DNA of 64,000 nt from VRUE01 sp963717375 (GCA_963717375.1 OY970329.1:1-64000), one strand, 5' to 3'. Shown: positions 17,001 through 25,972, counted from the first letter of the stretch. Program-made: numbers and translations. Notes: generated by a model not told the origin, from the letters alone.

Positions 17001-17278
17001 TTGTCGCCGACCTACAGGGCCAGGTAAACGTCGTCTTGGACGGCAGGATCGACTCCCAAAACGGCGGCATCCGCAGCACCTTCGAAGCCGTCCCCGACCA
17101 GCCGGTTTCCAAGTTCGTCTTGGAAATGCGCGGCGGCCGCAAGGGCCTTCTCATCAACAGCACCAACCTCTGCGCCAAACCCAACTACGCGGCGGCGAAG
17201 CTAAACGGCCAAAACGGCAAGCTTCATGACTTCCGCATCAAGCTCAAAAACGACTGCGGTGGGTCGGGTAAGAAGTAG
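14060..17278 (+). CDS. Large secreted protein, array family C (C1)
   Basis: A 1072-residue protein of unknown function. A signal peptide (MRTIRTCISLFCLGACLLAP to ALA) is followed by AEPPEPKPVWEIVALPMPT. The rest is Pro/Thr/Ser-rich and predicted beta, with repeating blocks that pair a cysteine with conserved segments (TTDLPPGIVGNPTATPELCT, HCPISTQVG, CTPEQIG, CPDASKFGSVEVSTP, CPAASEVGTVDA, TQCPKASIYG). The C.A.Q.G.V pattern recurs along the chain, suggesting several tandem Ig-like or jelly-roll modules. No sortase signal or transmembrane anchor is visible; the end is basic (GGSGKK). It overlaps B1 by 4 bp. Codons favour AAA and GAA more than in the flanking housekeeping genes. Confidence 0.78.
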   Translation: MRTIRTCISLFCLGACLLAPTQALAAEPPEPKPVWEIVALPMPTNFEPGASGNLVTGPMYFIYAVNVGGKASSGPITFSAKFPAGLTPGKAGEATGDPGATKPSCEKVGADETLCTAAGPIQPGQWLGARIPVDVSAPAGSTISPEVSISGGGAVEATAESPTKIDADPPTFGFLPGPAGLSTPSTNTDGSPATQAGSHPYQLTVNLAFPVEQSGSGLLTGAGHLHDLTTDLPPGIVGNPTATPELCTESQLTSKPHCPISTQVGVMSVVTDTGTPIISNTGLYNMVPPRGTPAELAFDAVGVGVYVHLTASLRSDGNYGISTTANDILALPGNPAFSAQAQIWGDPSSASHNRIRGACRDEVAVCSVTPQKTAFLTMPTACTPSIATHARADSWEHPGVFKEASYESTDLADHPVGIEGCNQLAFKPTIKAKPTTNLADSPSGLEATLHQPQNFDLKGLSTAALKDATVTLPEGMAVNPSSGDGLGVCTPEQIGLTSGVGQTPIHFSKAPPACPDASKFGSVEVSTPVLDHALPGAIYVAKPFANPFGTLLAVYLTVNDSQTGIVAKFAGRVQANPITGQLSSTFTENPQLPLEDLRVRIFGGARAALRTPPTCATYTTTTALRPWSSPEGADANPSDPFSISAAPGAGPCPATVAAAPNHPSFSAGMISPQAATYSPFVLKVAREDASQPLVKFETTLPPGLTAKLAGIPYCSEAQIVAAKARNHPNEGILEQQSPSCPAASEVGTVDAAAGAGPSPLHVGGHVYLAGPYKGAPLSFVIITPAVAGPFDLGAVVVRTAAYIDPETALVRAVSDPAPTILSGIPLDLRSISVRLGRPQFMLNPTSCDPSTVSATAISALGQAASLSSRFQVGGCAALAYKPKLSIDLKGPTKRGGHPALTAVARFGKGQANTARASVALPHSEFLDQAHIGTVCTRVQFAATQCPKASIYGFAKATTPLLDKPLSGPVYLRSSSHELPDLVADLQGQVNVVLDGRIDSQNGGIRSTFEAVPDQPVSKFVLEMRGGRKGLLINSTNLCAKPNYAAAKLNGQNGKLHDFRIKLKNDCGGSGKK

Positions 17279-17409
17279 AAGCCGCAGTGGAGCGGGGGAG
17301 AGGTGCGGTGGTGTGTTCACCGCTCCCTCAGAGGCTGGGGAGTCTGCCGCTAACGGCGAACGTTGTTGCTTCCAATCGCAGCCCTCATAACAGCATCGCT
17401 CAGAATATC

Positions 17410-17484
17410 TTGACTGCCGACTCGCCAGCATGAGATGCTCGCTGGGCGGCCTTCTTGGGTCGCGCCAAGGCAACTACCAGCGAG
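17410..17484 (+). promoter_or_regulatory. Class II array promoter and inverted repeat of A3
   Basis: TTGACT at 17410-17415, an 18-bp spacer, GATGCT at 17434-17439, with CATAACAGCAT and CTCAGAAT upstream. The inverted repeat CTCGCTGG (17438-17445) / CCAGCGAG (17477-17484) overlaps the -10 and ends next to the GAGAGG ribosome-binding site, as in A1 and A5. Confidence 0.55.
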
Positions 17485-17493
17485 AGGAACAAG

Positions 17494-18186
17494 ATGAACC
17501 AGCGAAGGCACGGACTGAAGGTGCTTGGCGTTTCCCTGATCGCGGCACTCGGCCTGATGGCGTTCGGCGCTGCAGGTGCGCAGGCCTCGGGGGAATGGAG
17601 GATCGGCGGGAAAACAATGTCGGAACTAGGGCTTACCGAAGAAACGGTCACGGGGAAAATAGAGCCAGAAACGAAAGGTAAACTCTTAGTCAAAGCTCTT
17701 AATCTTTACATCACGTGTCCCACAATTCACGTCAATGGAGTGCTTTTAGTCGGTCCTCCGGCTTCAGTTCACGGCACAACGACGTTCTTAACTTGCACAG
17801 TGCGTTCAATTTCACCCGACGAACCACTGACTGCTTGCGGCGTTAAAAGCACCGGTGAAGCAGCCGGCGTAATTAAAACGGCAAAAATTAATGGCGAAGT
17901 CATTTTAAGCGGTGCTGAAAATATTGTTTTATTCAAACCTTCATCTGGTACGACCTTCACAACGATCGAACTCACAGGCGAAGGCTGCGCTTCAAAGGGC
18001 TTGTACCTGATACCCGGTACTTCGGTATTCAAACTTGGCGCAGAAGCCAAAGAAATGTTAATTCTATCGCTCCCGGAATTCGCCGGCGACGGCCTGAAAT
18101 TCGGTGAACCCAAAGCCCTCTTTGATGCTGCTGGGCTTGTCGAACTCAGTGGAGCCAAAAAAGGATCAGCCTGGACAGGTGTCTAG
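17494..18186 (+). CDS. Secreted protein, array family A (A3)
   Basis: A 230-residue family-A protein with signal peptide MNQRRHGLKVLGVSLIAALG to AQA. It is a mosaic. The first 165 bp are identical to A5; from the codons for IEPE onward the sequence leaves A5 and matches A6 through the middle (TCPTIHVNGVLLVGP, TCTVRSISPDE); the last third (AKEMLILSLPEFAGDGL) matches A4. The end is GSAWTGV rather than the usual GSAWTGF. The ATG is set by GAGAGG 7 bp upstream and by the family-wide start position. Confidence 0.8.
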   Translation: MNQRRHGLKVLGVSLIAALGLMAFGAAGAQASGEWRIGGKTMSELGLTEETVTGKIEPETKGKLLVKALNLYITCPTIHVNGVLLVGPPASVHGTTTFLTCTVRSISPDEPLTACGVKSTGEAAGVIKTAKINGEVILSGAENIVLFKPSSGTTFTTIELTGEGCASKGLYLIPGTSVFKLGAEAKEMLILSLPEFAGDGLKFGEPKALFDAAGLVELSGAKKGSAWTGV

Positions 18187-18226
18187 TAAGCAGGAGCTAG
18201 CACCAGGCAGCAACGAGCACACATAT

Positions 18227-18265
18227 CCGGCAAGCCGGGATCGCCTAGAGATCCCGGCTTGCCGG
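18227..18265 (+). terminator. Hairpin terminator after A3
   Basis: A perfect 16-bp stem CCGGCAAGCCGGGATC with a 7-nt loop, 40 bp after the stop. Confidence 0.75.
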
Positions 18266-18271
18266 CGGTCA

Positions 18272-18350
18272 AGCGAGGTCGCCCTCTTGCCGTTGTCGCA
18301 GGCCTATCGGGCTCTGGCTATGAGCGCCCTGCTCGGCGGTACCGGTCATG
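18272..18350 (+). pseudogene. Short remnant of a family-B 5' end
   Basis: The run AAGCGAGGTCGCCCTC then TTGCCGTTGTCG and CTCTGGCTATGAGCGCCCTG matches bases that encode the B signal peptide (RGRPLAVVVGLWALAMSALLGG). It lacks the B start codon and everything after the signal peptide. It shows that a B-C pair once followed A3 here too, as at A2 and A4. Confidence 0.7.
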
Positions 18351-18436
18351 GCTGGGCTGTCTCAATGAAGTTTGAAGAATCGGCGCCGGAACCAGCGAGA
18401 CTGCTTCGCTAGTGCTGAGTCCTATCGTACCGGCGG

Positions 18437-18525
18437 GGAACTAATTTGTTCTTTAATAGTACGTATCGCAAGATAGAAAACGGTCAGTGAAAAAACTTGA
18501 CCAGCCCTTTTGAATGCGCCATGCT
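18437..18525 (+). promoter_or_regulatory. Class I array promoter of A4
   Basis: GATAGAAAAC at 18472-18481, AAAACTTGACC with the -35 at 18497-18502, a 17-bp spacer and CATGCT at 18520-18525. The 35 bp upstream (GGAACTAATTTGTTC and CTTTAATAGTACG) are almost the same as upstream of A6 (26878-26910), so the regulatory block is longer than the boxes. The 18351-18436 stretch before it holds nothing I recognise. Confidence 0.6.
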
Positions 18526-18586
18526 GCGCAGCGCGTGGACGCTTAATCCGCGTGACCGTAACTACAAAGTGAGAGGAACATCAAGA

Positions 18587-19279
18587 ATGAAGCTTAGAAA
18601 GCATGGACTCAGGGCCATTGGGCTGTCCTTGATCGCGGCGCTTAGCGTGATGGCGTTCAGCGCTGCAGGCGCTCAGGCTGCTGGTGAATGGAAAATCGGC
18701 GGCAAAACAATGTCGGAACTAAAACTGACAGAAGAAACGGCCACGGGTAAACTAGAGGCGGTGCCGAAAAGTAAACTCTTAGTCAAAGCTCTTAATCTGA
18801 GCATCTCATGCCCTACGCTTCACGTCAATGGAGTGCTTTTAGTCGGGCCTCCGGCCTCAGTTCACGGCACAACGACGTTCTTAGAATGCAAAGTGTTTTC
18901 ACATGAACCCGAAACGGAACTGAGTGCTTGCGGCGTGAATAGCGCCGGTGAAGCAGCCGGTGTAATTAAAACGGCAAAAATTAATGGCGAAGTTATTTTA
19001 AGCGGTGCTGAAAATATTGTTTTATTCAAACCTTCATCTGGTACGACCTTCACAACTGTTGAAATTACAGGAAAAGGCTGTGCCCTAGCAAACTCGTACC
19101 CGATAACCGGTACTTCGGTATTCAAACTTGGCGCAGAAGCCAAAGAAATGTTAATTCTGTCGCTACCGGAATTCGCCGGCGACGGCCTGAGGTTTGGTGA
19201 ACCCAAAGCCAACCTTGTTGGCTCTGCGCTTGCCGAACTCAGTGGAGCCAAAAAAGGATCAGCCTGGACAGGCTTTTAG
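18587..19279 (+). CDS. Secreted protein, array family A (A4)
   Basis: A 230-residue family-A protein; signal peptide MKLRKHGLRAIGLSLIAALS through AQA, opening AGEWKIGGKTMSELKLTEET, end AELSGAKK, GSAWTGF. The leader and signal-peptide region match A6 closely. The middle is partly shared with A3 and A6 (LHVNGVLLVGPPASVHGTTT) and then unique (ECKVFSHEPETELSACG). The 3' third matches A3. GAGAGG precedes the ATG by about 10 bp. It stands directly upstream of B2-C2. Confidence 0.8.
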   Translation: MKLRKHGLRAIGLSLIAALSVMAFSAAGAQAAGEWKIGGKTMSELKLTEETATGKLEAVPKSKLLVKALNLSISCPTLHVNGVLLVGPPASVHGTTTFLECKVFSHEPETELSACGVNSAGEAAGVIKTAKINGEVILSGAENIVLFKPSSGTTFTTVEITGKGCALANSYPITGTSVFKLGAEAKEMLILSLPEFAGDGLRFGEPKANLVGSALAELSGAKKGSAWTGF

Positions 19280-19333
19280 TAGGTAAGAACTAGCAGCACC
19301 GAACAAAGCAGTACCGAGCACACATATCTGGCA

Positions 19334-19362
19334 AGCCGGGATCGCCAAGGGCGATCCCGGCT
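19334..19362 (+). terminator. Hairpin terminator between A4 and B2
   Basis: A 13-bp perfect stem AGCCGGGATCGCC with an AAG loop, 30 bp before B2; nearly the same hairpin as after A2 and A6. Confidence 0.7.
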
Positions 19363-19392
19363 CAGCCGGAGCCAGGGAAAGGGAGTCAGCAG

Positions 19393-22300
19393 ATGTCGAG
19401 TAACAGGGGCAGAGGTTTGAGTAGGGGAACACGCCGGGCGACCATGCGAGGTCGCCCTCTCGCCGTTGTCGTGGGCCTATGGGCTCTGGCCATGAGCGCC
19501 CTGCTCGGCGGCTCGGCGATACCGGCCACCGCTGCGAATTGTCCCAACGAGGCCCTGCGCAGCGGCTCTTCCTCCGCCAACCTCCCCGATTGCCGCGCCT
19601 ACGAACAGGCAAGCCCTACGAACAAGAACGGCCTTGATATCACCGGTATCTACCCGGTGGTGAAGTCCTCTCCCAGCGGGGACAGGGTTAGCTTCGCGGC
19701 GACCAATGGCCTGCCCGGCGGCGCCGGCGCTCAGGAAGTGCCGCTCTACCTGGCCACCCGCGGTGCTGCCAACTGGACAACCCAAGGCATCCTGGCGCCA
19801 GAGAGCACCGGACCCAATGGCCACGTCATCGGTTGGACGCCTGACTTCTCCCAGGTCTTCGACCGCGCCCAAACCCTCGACGGGCCTCCAACTACCGCCC
19901 TTCTTTCGCGCTCGAGCCTCGACGGCTCACTTACGACGATTCTGCCTTATACCGCCCAACTTGGAATCGAGTATGCCGGCGCAAGCGCCGACAACTCAAA
20001 GCTCTTCTTCGAGGCCACTGGCGCCCAGCTCACCACGGATGCCGCCCCGAGCAAGGACAACCTCTATGCCTGGGACACGGCCAGCAAAAAACTCAGCCTG
20101 GTCGGCATCCTGCCCAACGGCACGACCCCGCCCGGAGGCTCCTTCGCCGGTCCGTATGACTGGACCCGCGGCACCGCCCCCGCGAACCTCGCCCTGGGCG
20201 GCGCGATGCGCGCCTACTACACCCAAGACAACCACGCGATCTCCGCTGACGGGAGCCGGGTCTATTTCACCGCCGGTGAAACCGGCCAGCTCTACCTGCG
20301 CTTGAACCCGACCCAGGAAGAAAGCCCGATCGTCGCGGGCAAATGCACGAAACCCGAGCTTGCCTGCACGATCCAGGTATCGGCCTCGCGAAAGACCGAC
20401 GGCAAAGGGGAAGGGGGGCGCGACATAGCGGGGGCCCGCCCGGCTGCCTTCATGGGCGCCACCCCCGATGGCTCCAACGTCTTCTTCACCAGCTCTGAGA
20501 AGCTGACCAACGACGCCAACACCGGCCTCGAACCCTCGCCGCCGGGGATCGCCCGGGCCAACCTCGATGGCAGCGGGACGAACCTGAACTTCCTCCTTGG
20601 TCATGGGCTTGGGATCGCGGTGGACGGCTCCCACATCTACTGGGCCGACACGAAAGCCGATGCGATCGGCCGGGCCAGCCTCGACGGCACCGCAGCTAAC
20701 CCGACCTTCATAACGGGCGCCGATAACCCACAGGGGGTCGCGGTGGACTCCGAACACATCTACTGGACCAACGCGGCCGACGAAAAAGAAGGAACCGGGA
20801 CGATTGGGCGGGCAAACCTCGACGGCACAGGGGCAGACCAGAGCTTCATCGCCGGGGCGACCAACCCGCGGGGGATCGACGTCGATGCTGCGCATATCTA
20901 TTGGGCGAATGCGGGAACCACGGGGGCTACTCACACCCTCAGTCGCGCTCTGCTTAACGGCACAAGCGTCGAGCCTGCCTTCATCCAGCTCGGTAACCAA
21001 GACACGCCTCAAGGGGTCGCCGTCAGCAACGCTCAGATCTGTTGGGCGGATGACAACTCGAGCAGCGGCGGCAACGGCTTTATCGCCTGTCGCCACATCG
21101 ATGGGACCGAAGAAACCTTCGTCCTTCTTGGCAAAGGAGTTCGTCCATGGGGGGTAGGAATCGAGGGGGCTCACATCTATTGGGCGAGCAATGGAACCAA
21201 CGCGATCGGTCGTGCTGATCTCGACCTAACAAATGCCAACCAGGCATTCATAACCGGTGCCGAGCACCCCCAGGGCCTGGCCACAGACGCCGGCCATATC
21301 TACTGGTCGGCCAACCAAGAAGATCAGCCCAACCCCGGCAACGACCTCTATAGCTACGACGCCAAAAGCGGCGAACTGGTCGACTTGATCCCGAAAGGAC
21401 CGAACAACCTCAACCCCAACGGGGCAGAAGTGAAGGGCATCCTCGGCAGCTCCGACGACGGCAGCTACGTCTACTTCGCCGCCAACGGCATCTTGTCAAC
21501 CGTGCCCAACGCACAGGGAGAAAGCGCGGTGGCGGGGAGCTGTCATGGGACGCTGAGTTCAGAAACCGGCGAATGCAACCTCTACCTGCTGCACGAAGGG
21601 GCGATCAGCTTCATCGCTGTGCTTGCCAACGGGAACGATATTCATACCGATGCGGCGAACTGGACTGGCACGCCAACGGGCGGCTTTCCCAGCATCTTTC
21701 GCTTCCAAAAGACCGCGCGGGTAACGCCCGATGGCCAGACCCTGCTGTTTCGCTCCCAGCGCCAGCTGAGCGCCTATGACAACGAAGGAAAGCCCGAGCT
21801 CTACCGCTACCGAGTGGGAGAGCCGGAGTTGCTTTGCATCTCCTGTGACCCGCTTGGCAAAGCGCCGGTGAGCGCCTTGCCGAACACGATCGAGACCCCC
21901 CACTTGATTCCCTCAGTGCCCGCCTCGACCCTCTCGCGCGAACTCTCGGCGGACGGTAACCGGATCTTCTTCGAATCGACCGACGCGCTGGTGGCGGCCG
22001 ATAAAAACGATCTCGGGGGCCCCACGGATAAATGCCCAGAAGTCGGTTCCGAACTGCAGAAATACCGTGCCTGTCAGGATGTCTATGAGTGGGAGGCGGC
22101 CGGCACCGGCTCATGTCAGAGCAAAGCCCAAAACGGCGGCTGTCTGTATTTGCTCTCAACCGGCCAGGAACCCGAACCCTCCTTCTTCGTCGATGCCTCG
22201 CCCAGCGGCAACGACGTCTTCCTGATCACCCGCTCAGCCCTGGTGCGCCAAGACGGCGATCAGTTGATGGACGTCTATGACGCCCGGGTCAACGGGGGTC

Positions 22301-22542
22301 TTGCCTCCCAAAACCAGCCGCCGCCGCCGATCTGCGAAGCAGAAGGCTGCAAGCCCGGCCTCTCCCTGCCGCCGGCCTCCGAGACTCCTGGTAGCTCGGT
22401 CTTCAACGGTCCGGCCAACCCCAAACACACCCGCCACAAAAAGAAGCACAAGCAGCAGGGCAAGCACAAACATAAAAAGCAGCACAAAGGCAAAGGACAC
22501 CAGCACCGAAATACCCACAAGAGCGGGAGGGCGAGCCGATGA
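19393..22542 (+). CDS. Large secreted beta-propeller protein, array family B (B2)
   Basis: A 1049-residue paralogue of B1 with the same order: signal segment, TolB-like part, YWTD-like propeller, long C-terminal part and the same Lys/His-rich tail. The N-terminal third is very similar to B1. The propeller differs: after two shared repeats (HIYWAD, HIYWTN) B2 has its own stretch (HIYWANAGTTGATHTLSRAL, AQICWADDNSSSGGNGF, HIYWASNGTNAIGRADLD) where B1 has others, then both resume at AFITGAEHPQGLATDAGH. From base 21918 the gene is identical to B1. So the putative binding face is what varies. It overlaps C2 by 4 bp. Confidence 0.8.
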   Translation: MSSNRGRGLSRGTRRATMRGRPLAVVVGLWALAMSALLGGSAIPATAANCPNEALRSGSSSANLPDCRAYEQASPTNKNGLDITGIYPVVKSSPSGDRVSFAATNGLPGGAGAQEVPLYLATRGAANWTTQGILAPESTGPNGHVIGWTPDFSQVFDRAQTLDGPPTTALLSRSSLDGSLTTILPYTAQLGIEYAGASADNSKLFFEATGAQLTTDAAPSKDNLYAWDTASKKLSLVGILPNGTTPPGGSFAGPYDWTRGTAPANLALGGAMRAYYTQDNHAISADGSRVYFTAGETGQLYLRLNPTQEESPIVAGKCTKPELACTIQVSASRKTDGKGEGGRDIAGARPAAFMGATPDGSNVFFTSSEKLTNDANTGLEPSPPGIARANLDGSGTNLNFLLGHGLGIAVDGSHIYWADTKADAIGRASLDGTAANPTFITGADNPQGVAVDSEHIYWTNAADEKEGTGTIGRANLDGTGADQSFIAGATNPRGIDVDAAHIYWANAGTTGATHTLSRALLNGTSVEPAFIQLGNQDTPQGVAVSNAQICWADDNSSSGGNGFIACRHIDGTEETFVLLGKGVRPWGVGIEGAHIYWASNGTNAIGRADLDLTNANQAFITGAEHPQGLATDAGHIYWSANQEDQPNPGNDLYSYDAKSGELVDLIPKGPNNLNPNGAEVKGILGSSDDGSYVYFAANGILSTVPNAQGESAVAGSCHGTLSSETGECNLYLLHEGAISFIAVLANGNDIHTDAANWTGTPTGGFPSIFRFQKTARVTPDGQTLLFRSQRQLSAYDNEGKPELYRYRVGEPELLCISCDPLGKAPVSALPNTIETPHLIPSVPASTLSRELSADGNRIFFESTDALVAADKNDLGGPTDKCPEVGSELQKYRACQDVYEWEAAGTGSCQSKAQNGGCLYLLSTGQEPEPSFFVDASPSGNDVFLITRSALVRQDGDQLMDVYDARVNGGLASQNQPPPPICEAEGCKPGLSLPPASETPGSSVFNGPANPKHTRHKKKHKQQGKHKHKKQHKGKGHQHRNTHKSGRASR

Positions 22543-25500
22543 GGACGATAAGAACCTGCATCTCCTTGTTTTGCCTGGGCGCCTGCCTGCTCGCCCCCAC
22601 CCAGGCACTTGCGGCAGAACCCCCGGAACCGAAACCAGTCTGGGAGATCGTTGCCCTGCCGATGCCCACCAACTTCGAGCCGGGAGCGAGTGGCAACCTG
22701 GTTACCGGCCCGATGTATTTCATCTACGCGGTGAACGTCGGCGGCAAAGCCAGTTCCGGCCCAATCACCTTCTCCGCCAAGTTCCCTGCCGGCCTTACCC
22801 CCGGCAAAGCCGGAGAGGCAACCGGGGATCCGGGCGCCACCAAACCGAGCTGCGAAAAAGTCGGAGCAGACGAAACCCTCTGCACGGCTGCGGGACCGAT
22901 CCAGCCCGGCCAGTGGCTGGGCGCTCGTATCCCCGTCGACGTCTCGGCCCCCGCTGGGAGCACGATCAGCCCCGAAGTGAGCATCAGCGGCGGCGGCGCG
23001 GTGGAAGCAACCGCTGAATCGCCGACGAAAATCGATGCCGACCCACCGACCTTCGGCTTTCTCCCTGGCCCAGCCGGTCTCAGCACCCCCTCTACCAACA
23101 CCGACGGCTCACCGGCCACCCAGGCTGGTTCACACCCCTACCAACTGACCGTCAACCTCGCCTTCCCGGTCGAACAATCGGGCTCGGGTCTGCTCACCGG
23201 CGCCGGACACCTGCACGACCTCACCACCGACCTGCCTCCGGGCATAGTCGGCAACCCCACCGCCACGCCGGAACTGTGCACCGAGTCCCAGTTGACCAGC
23301 AAACCCCACTGTCCTATCTCCACTCAGGTGGGCGTAATGAGCGTGGTTACTGACACCGGCACTCCGATCATCAGCAACACAGGCCTTTACAACATGGTGC
23401 CGCCGCGGGGAACCCCGGCCGAGCTCGCCTTTGACGCGGTCGGCGTCGGCGTCTACGTCCATCTGACCGCCAGCCTCAGAAGCGACGGGAACTACGGCAT
23501 TTCGACCACTGCCAATGACATCCTCGCCCTCCCTGGCAACCCCGCCTTCAGCGCCCAGGCGCAGATCTGGGGCGACCCCTCAAGTGCCAGCCACAACCGT
23601 ATCCGCGGTGCCTGTCGCGATGAAGTCGCAGTCTGCTCGGTAACGCCCCAGAAAACGGCGTTTTTGACGATGCCTACCGCCTGCACGCCCTCGATCGCCA
23701 CCCACGCGCGGGCAGACAGCTGGGAGCATCCCGGCGTCTTTAAAGAAGCAAGCTATGAGAGCACCGATCTCGCCGACCATCCGGTCGGCATCGAAGGCTG
23801 CAACCAGCTCGCCTTCAAACCGACGATCAAAGCCAAACCCACCACCAACCTCGCCGACAGCCCCTCGGGCCTCGAAGCGACCCTGCACCAGCCCCAGAAC
23901 TTCGACCTCAAAGGCCTCTCCACCGCGGCGCTGAAAGACGCGACGGTGACCCTGCCCGAGGGGATGGCGGTAAATCCCTCCTCCGGGGACGGCCTCGGTG
24001 TTTGCACGCCGGAGCAGATCGGACTCACGAGCGGCGTGGGGCAGACCCCGATCCACTTCTCAAAGGCACCGCCGGCCTGCCCTGACGCATCCAAGTTCGG
24101 CAGCGTTGAAGTCTCCACGCCGGTGCTCGATCACGCCCTTCCGGGCGCGATCTACGTCGCCAAGCCCTTCGCCAACCCCTTCGGCACGCTGCTGGCGGTC
24201 TATTTGACCGTCAACGACTCCCAGACCGGGATCGTCGCCAAGTTCGCCGGGCGGGTGCAGGCAAACCCGATCACCGGCCAGCTCTCCAGCACCTTCACCG
24301 AAAACCCCCAGCTGCCACTCGAAGACCTCCGTGTTCGTATCTTCGGCGGCGCCCGCGCGGCCCTGCGCACCCCGCCCACCTGCGCGACCTACACCACAAC
24401 CACGGCCCTGAGGCCCTGGAGCAGCCCCGAAGGCGCCGATGCCAACCCCAGCGATCCCTTCTCGATTAGTGCTGCGCCGGGCGCCGGGCCCTGCCCGGCC
24501 ACGGTGGCCGCTGCGCCCAACCACCCGAGCTTCAGCGCCGGCATGATCTCTCCCCAGGCAGCCACCTACAGTCCCTTCGTCTTGAAGGTCGCCCGCGAGG
24601 ACGCTTCTCAGCCGCTGGTGAAATTCGAAACAACCCTGCCGCCGGGGCTAACCGCCAAGCTGGCCGGCATTCCCTACTGCTCAGAGGCCCAGATCGTCGC
24701 CGCCAAAGCACGCAATCACCCCAACGAAGGCATCCTCGAGCAGCAAAGCCCCAGCTGTCCCGCGGCCTCAGAAGTCGGCACCGTAGATGCTGCCGCCGGC
24801 GCGGGCCCAAGCCCGCTGCACGTCGGCGGCCACGTCTACCTAGCCGGCCCCTACAAAGGCGCCCCGCTCAGCTTCGTGATCATCACCCCGGCCGTCGCCG
24901 GGCCCTTCGACCTCGGCGCGGTAGTAGTAAGGACCGCCGCCTATATCGATCCCGAAACGGCCCTGGTGCGCGCGGTTTCGGATCCCGCACCGACGATCCT
25001 CTCCGGCATCCCGCTCGATCTGCGCTCGATCTCGGTGCGTCTTGGGCGCCCGCAGTTCATGCTCAATCCCACCAGCTGCGATCCATCGACGGTCTCGGCC
25101 ACGGCGATCTCGGCCCTTGGCCAAGCCGCCTCTCTCTCAAGCCGCTTCCAGGTCGGTGGCTGCGCGGCACTGGCCTATAAGCCCAAGCTCTCGATCGACC
25201 TAAAAGGCCCGACCAAGCGTGGCGGGCACCCGGCGCTTACGGCAGTGGCGCGCTTCGGCAAAGGCCAGGCCAACACCGCCCGCGCCTCAGTCGCCCTGCC
25301 GCACTCGGAGTTCCTCGACCAAGCCCACATCGGCACCGTCTGCACCCGAGTGCAGTTCGCCGCAACCCAGTGCCCCAAAGCTTCGATCTACGGCTTTGCC
25401 AAAGCCACTACGCCGCTGCTTGACAAACCGCTAAGCGGCCCGGTCTACCTGCGATCCTCCTCCCATGAACTCCCCGATCTTGTCGCCGACCTACAGGGCC

Positions 25501-25757
25501 AGGTAAACGTCGTCTTGGACGGCAGGATCGACTCCCAAAACGGCGGCATCCGCAGCACCTTCGAAGCCGTCCCCGACCAGCCGGTTTCCAAGTTCGTCTT
25601 GGAAATGCGCGGCGGCCGCAAGGGCCTTCTCATCAACAGCACCAACCTCTGCGCCAAACCCAACTACGCGGCGGCGAAGCTAAACGGCCAAAACGGCAAG
25701 CTTCATGACTTCCGCATCAAGCTCAAAAACGACTGCGGTGGGTCGGGTAAGAAGTAG
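22539..25757 (+). CDS. Large secreted protein, array family C (C2)
   Basis: A 1072-residue protein identical to C1 at every residue, with the same signal peptide, cysteine-marked repeat blocks and basic end. The start codon overlaps the B2 stop (ATGA). No function is assigned. Because both copies are identical at third codon positions as well, the second copy has been made or homogenised recently and cannot be taken as independent evidence of selection. Confidence 0.78.
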   Translation: MRTIRTCISLFCLGACLLAPTQALAAEPPEPKPVWEIVALPMPTNFEPGASGNLVTGPMYFIYAVNVGGKASSGPITFSAKFPAGLTPGKAGEATGDPGATKPSCEKVGADETLCTAAGPIQPGQWLGARIPVDVSAPAGSTISPEVSISGGGAVEATAESPTKIDADPPTFGFLPGPAGLSTPSTNTDGSPATQAGSHPYQLTVNLAFPVEQSGSGLLTGAGHLHDLTTDLPPGIVGNPTATPELCTESQLTSKPHCPISTQVGVMSVVTDTGTPIISNTGLYNMVPPRGTPAELAFDAVGVGVYVHLTASLRSDGNYGISTTANDILALPGNPAFSAQAQIWGDPSSASHNRIRGACRDEVAVCSVTPQKTAFLTMPTACTPSIATHARADSWEHPGVFKEASYESTDLADHPVGIEGCNQLAFKPTIKAKPTTNLADSPSGLEATLHQPQNFDLKGLSTAALKDATVTLPEGMAVNPSSGDGLGVCTPEQIGLTSGVGQTPIHFSKAPPACPDASKFGSVEVSTPVLDHALPGAIYVAKPFANPFGTLLAVYLTVNDSQTGIVAKFAGRVQANPITGQLSSTFTENPQLPLEDLRVRIFGGARAALRTPPTCATYTTTTALRPWSSPEGADANPSDPFSISAAPGAGPCPATVAAAPNHPSFSAGMISPQAATYSPFVLKVAREDASQPLVKFETTLPPGLTAKLAGIPYCSEAQIVAAKARNHPNEGILEQQSPSCPAASEVGTVDAAAGAGPSPLHVGGHVYLAGPYKGAPLSFVIITPAVAGPFDLGAVVVRTAAYIDPETALVRAVSDPAPTILSGIPLDLRSISVRLGRPQFMLNPTSCDPSTVSATAISALGQAASLSSRFQVGGCAALAYKPKLSIDLKGPTKRGGHPALTAVARFGKGQANTARASVALPHSEFLDQAHIGTVCTRVQFAATQCPKASIYGFAKATTPLLDKPLSGPVYLRSSSHELPDLVADLQGQVNVVLDGRIDSQNGGIRSTFEAVPDQPVSKFVLEMRGGRKGLLINSTNLCAKPNYAAAKLNGQNGKLHDFRIKLKNDCGGSGKK

Positions 25758-25888
25758 AAGCCGCAGTGGAGCGGGGGAGAGGTGCGGTGGTGTGTTCACC
25801 GCTCCCTCAGAGGCTGGGGAGTCTGCCGCTAACGGCGAACGTTGTTGCTTCCAATCGCAGCCCTCATAACAGCATCGCTCAGAATATC

Positions 25889-25963
25889 TTGACTGCCGAC
25901 TCGCCAGCATGAGATGCTCGCTGGGCGGCCTTCTTGGGTCGCGCCAAGGCAACTACCAGCGAG
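25889..25963 (+). promoter_or_regulatory. Class II array promoter and inverted repeat of A5
   Basis: Exact copy of the A3 promoter: TTGACT at 25889-25894, GATGCT at 25913-25918, inverted repeat arms at 25917-25924 and 25956-25963. Confidence 0.55.
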
Positions 25964-25972
25964 AGGAACAAG

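Larger units (their letters stand above)
13439..17658. repeat. 4.2-kb identical repeat, copy 1 (matches 21918-26137)
   Basis: The segment spans the last fifth of B1, all of C1, the C-A intergenic region and the first 165 bp of A3, and appears base-identical to 21918-26137 (offset 8,479). Both ends lie inside genes: identity starts abruptly in B and stops within A right after the codons for TVTGK. High but interrupted similarity continues upstream to about 12764. The two C proteins are identical over all 1072 residues. Confidence 0.85.
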
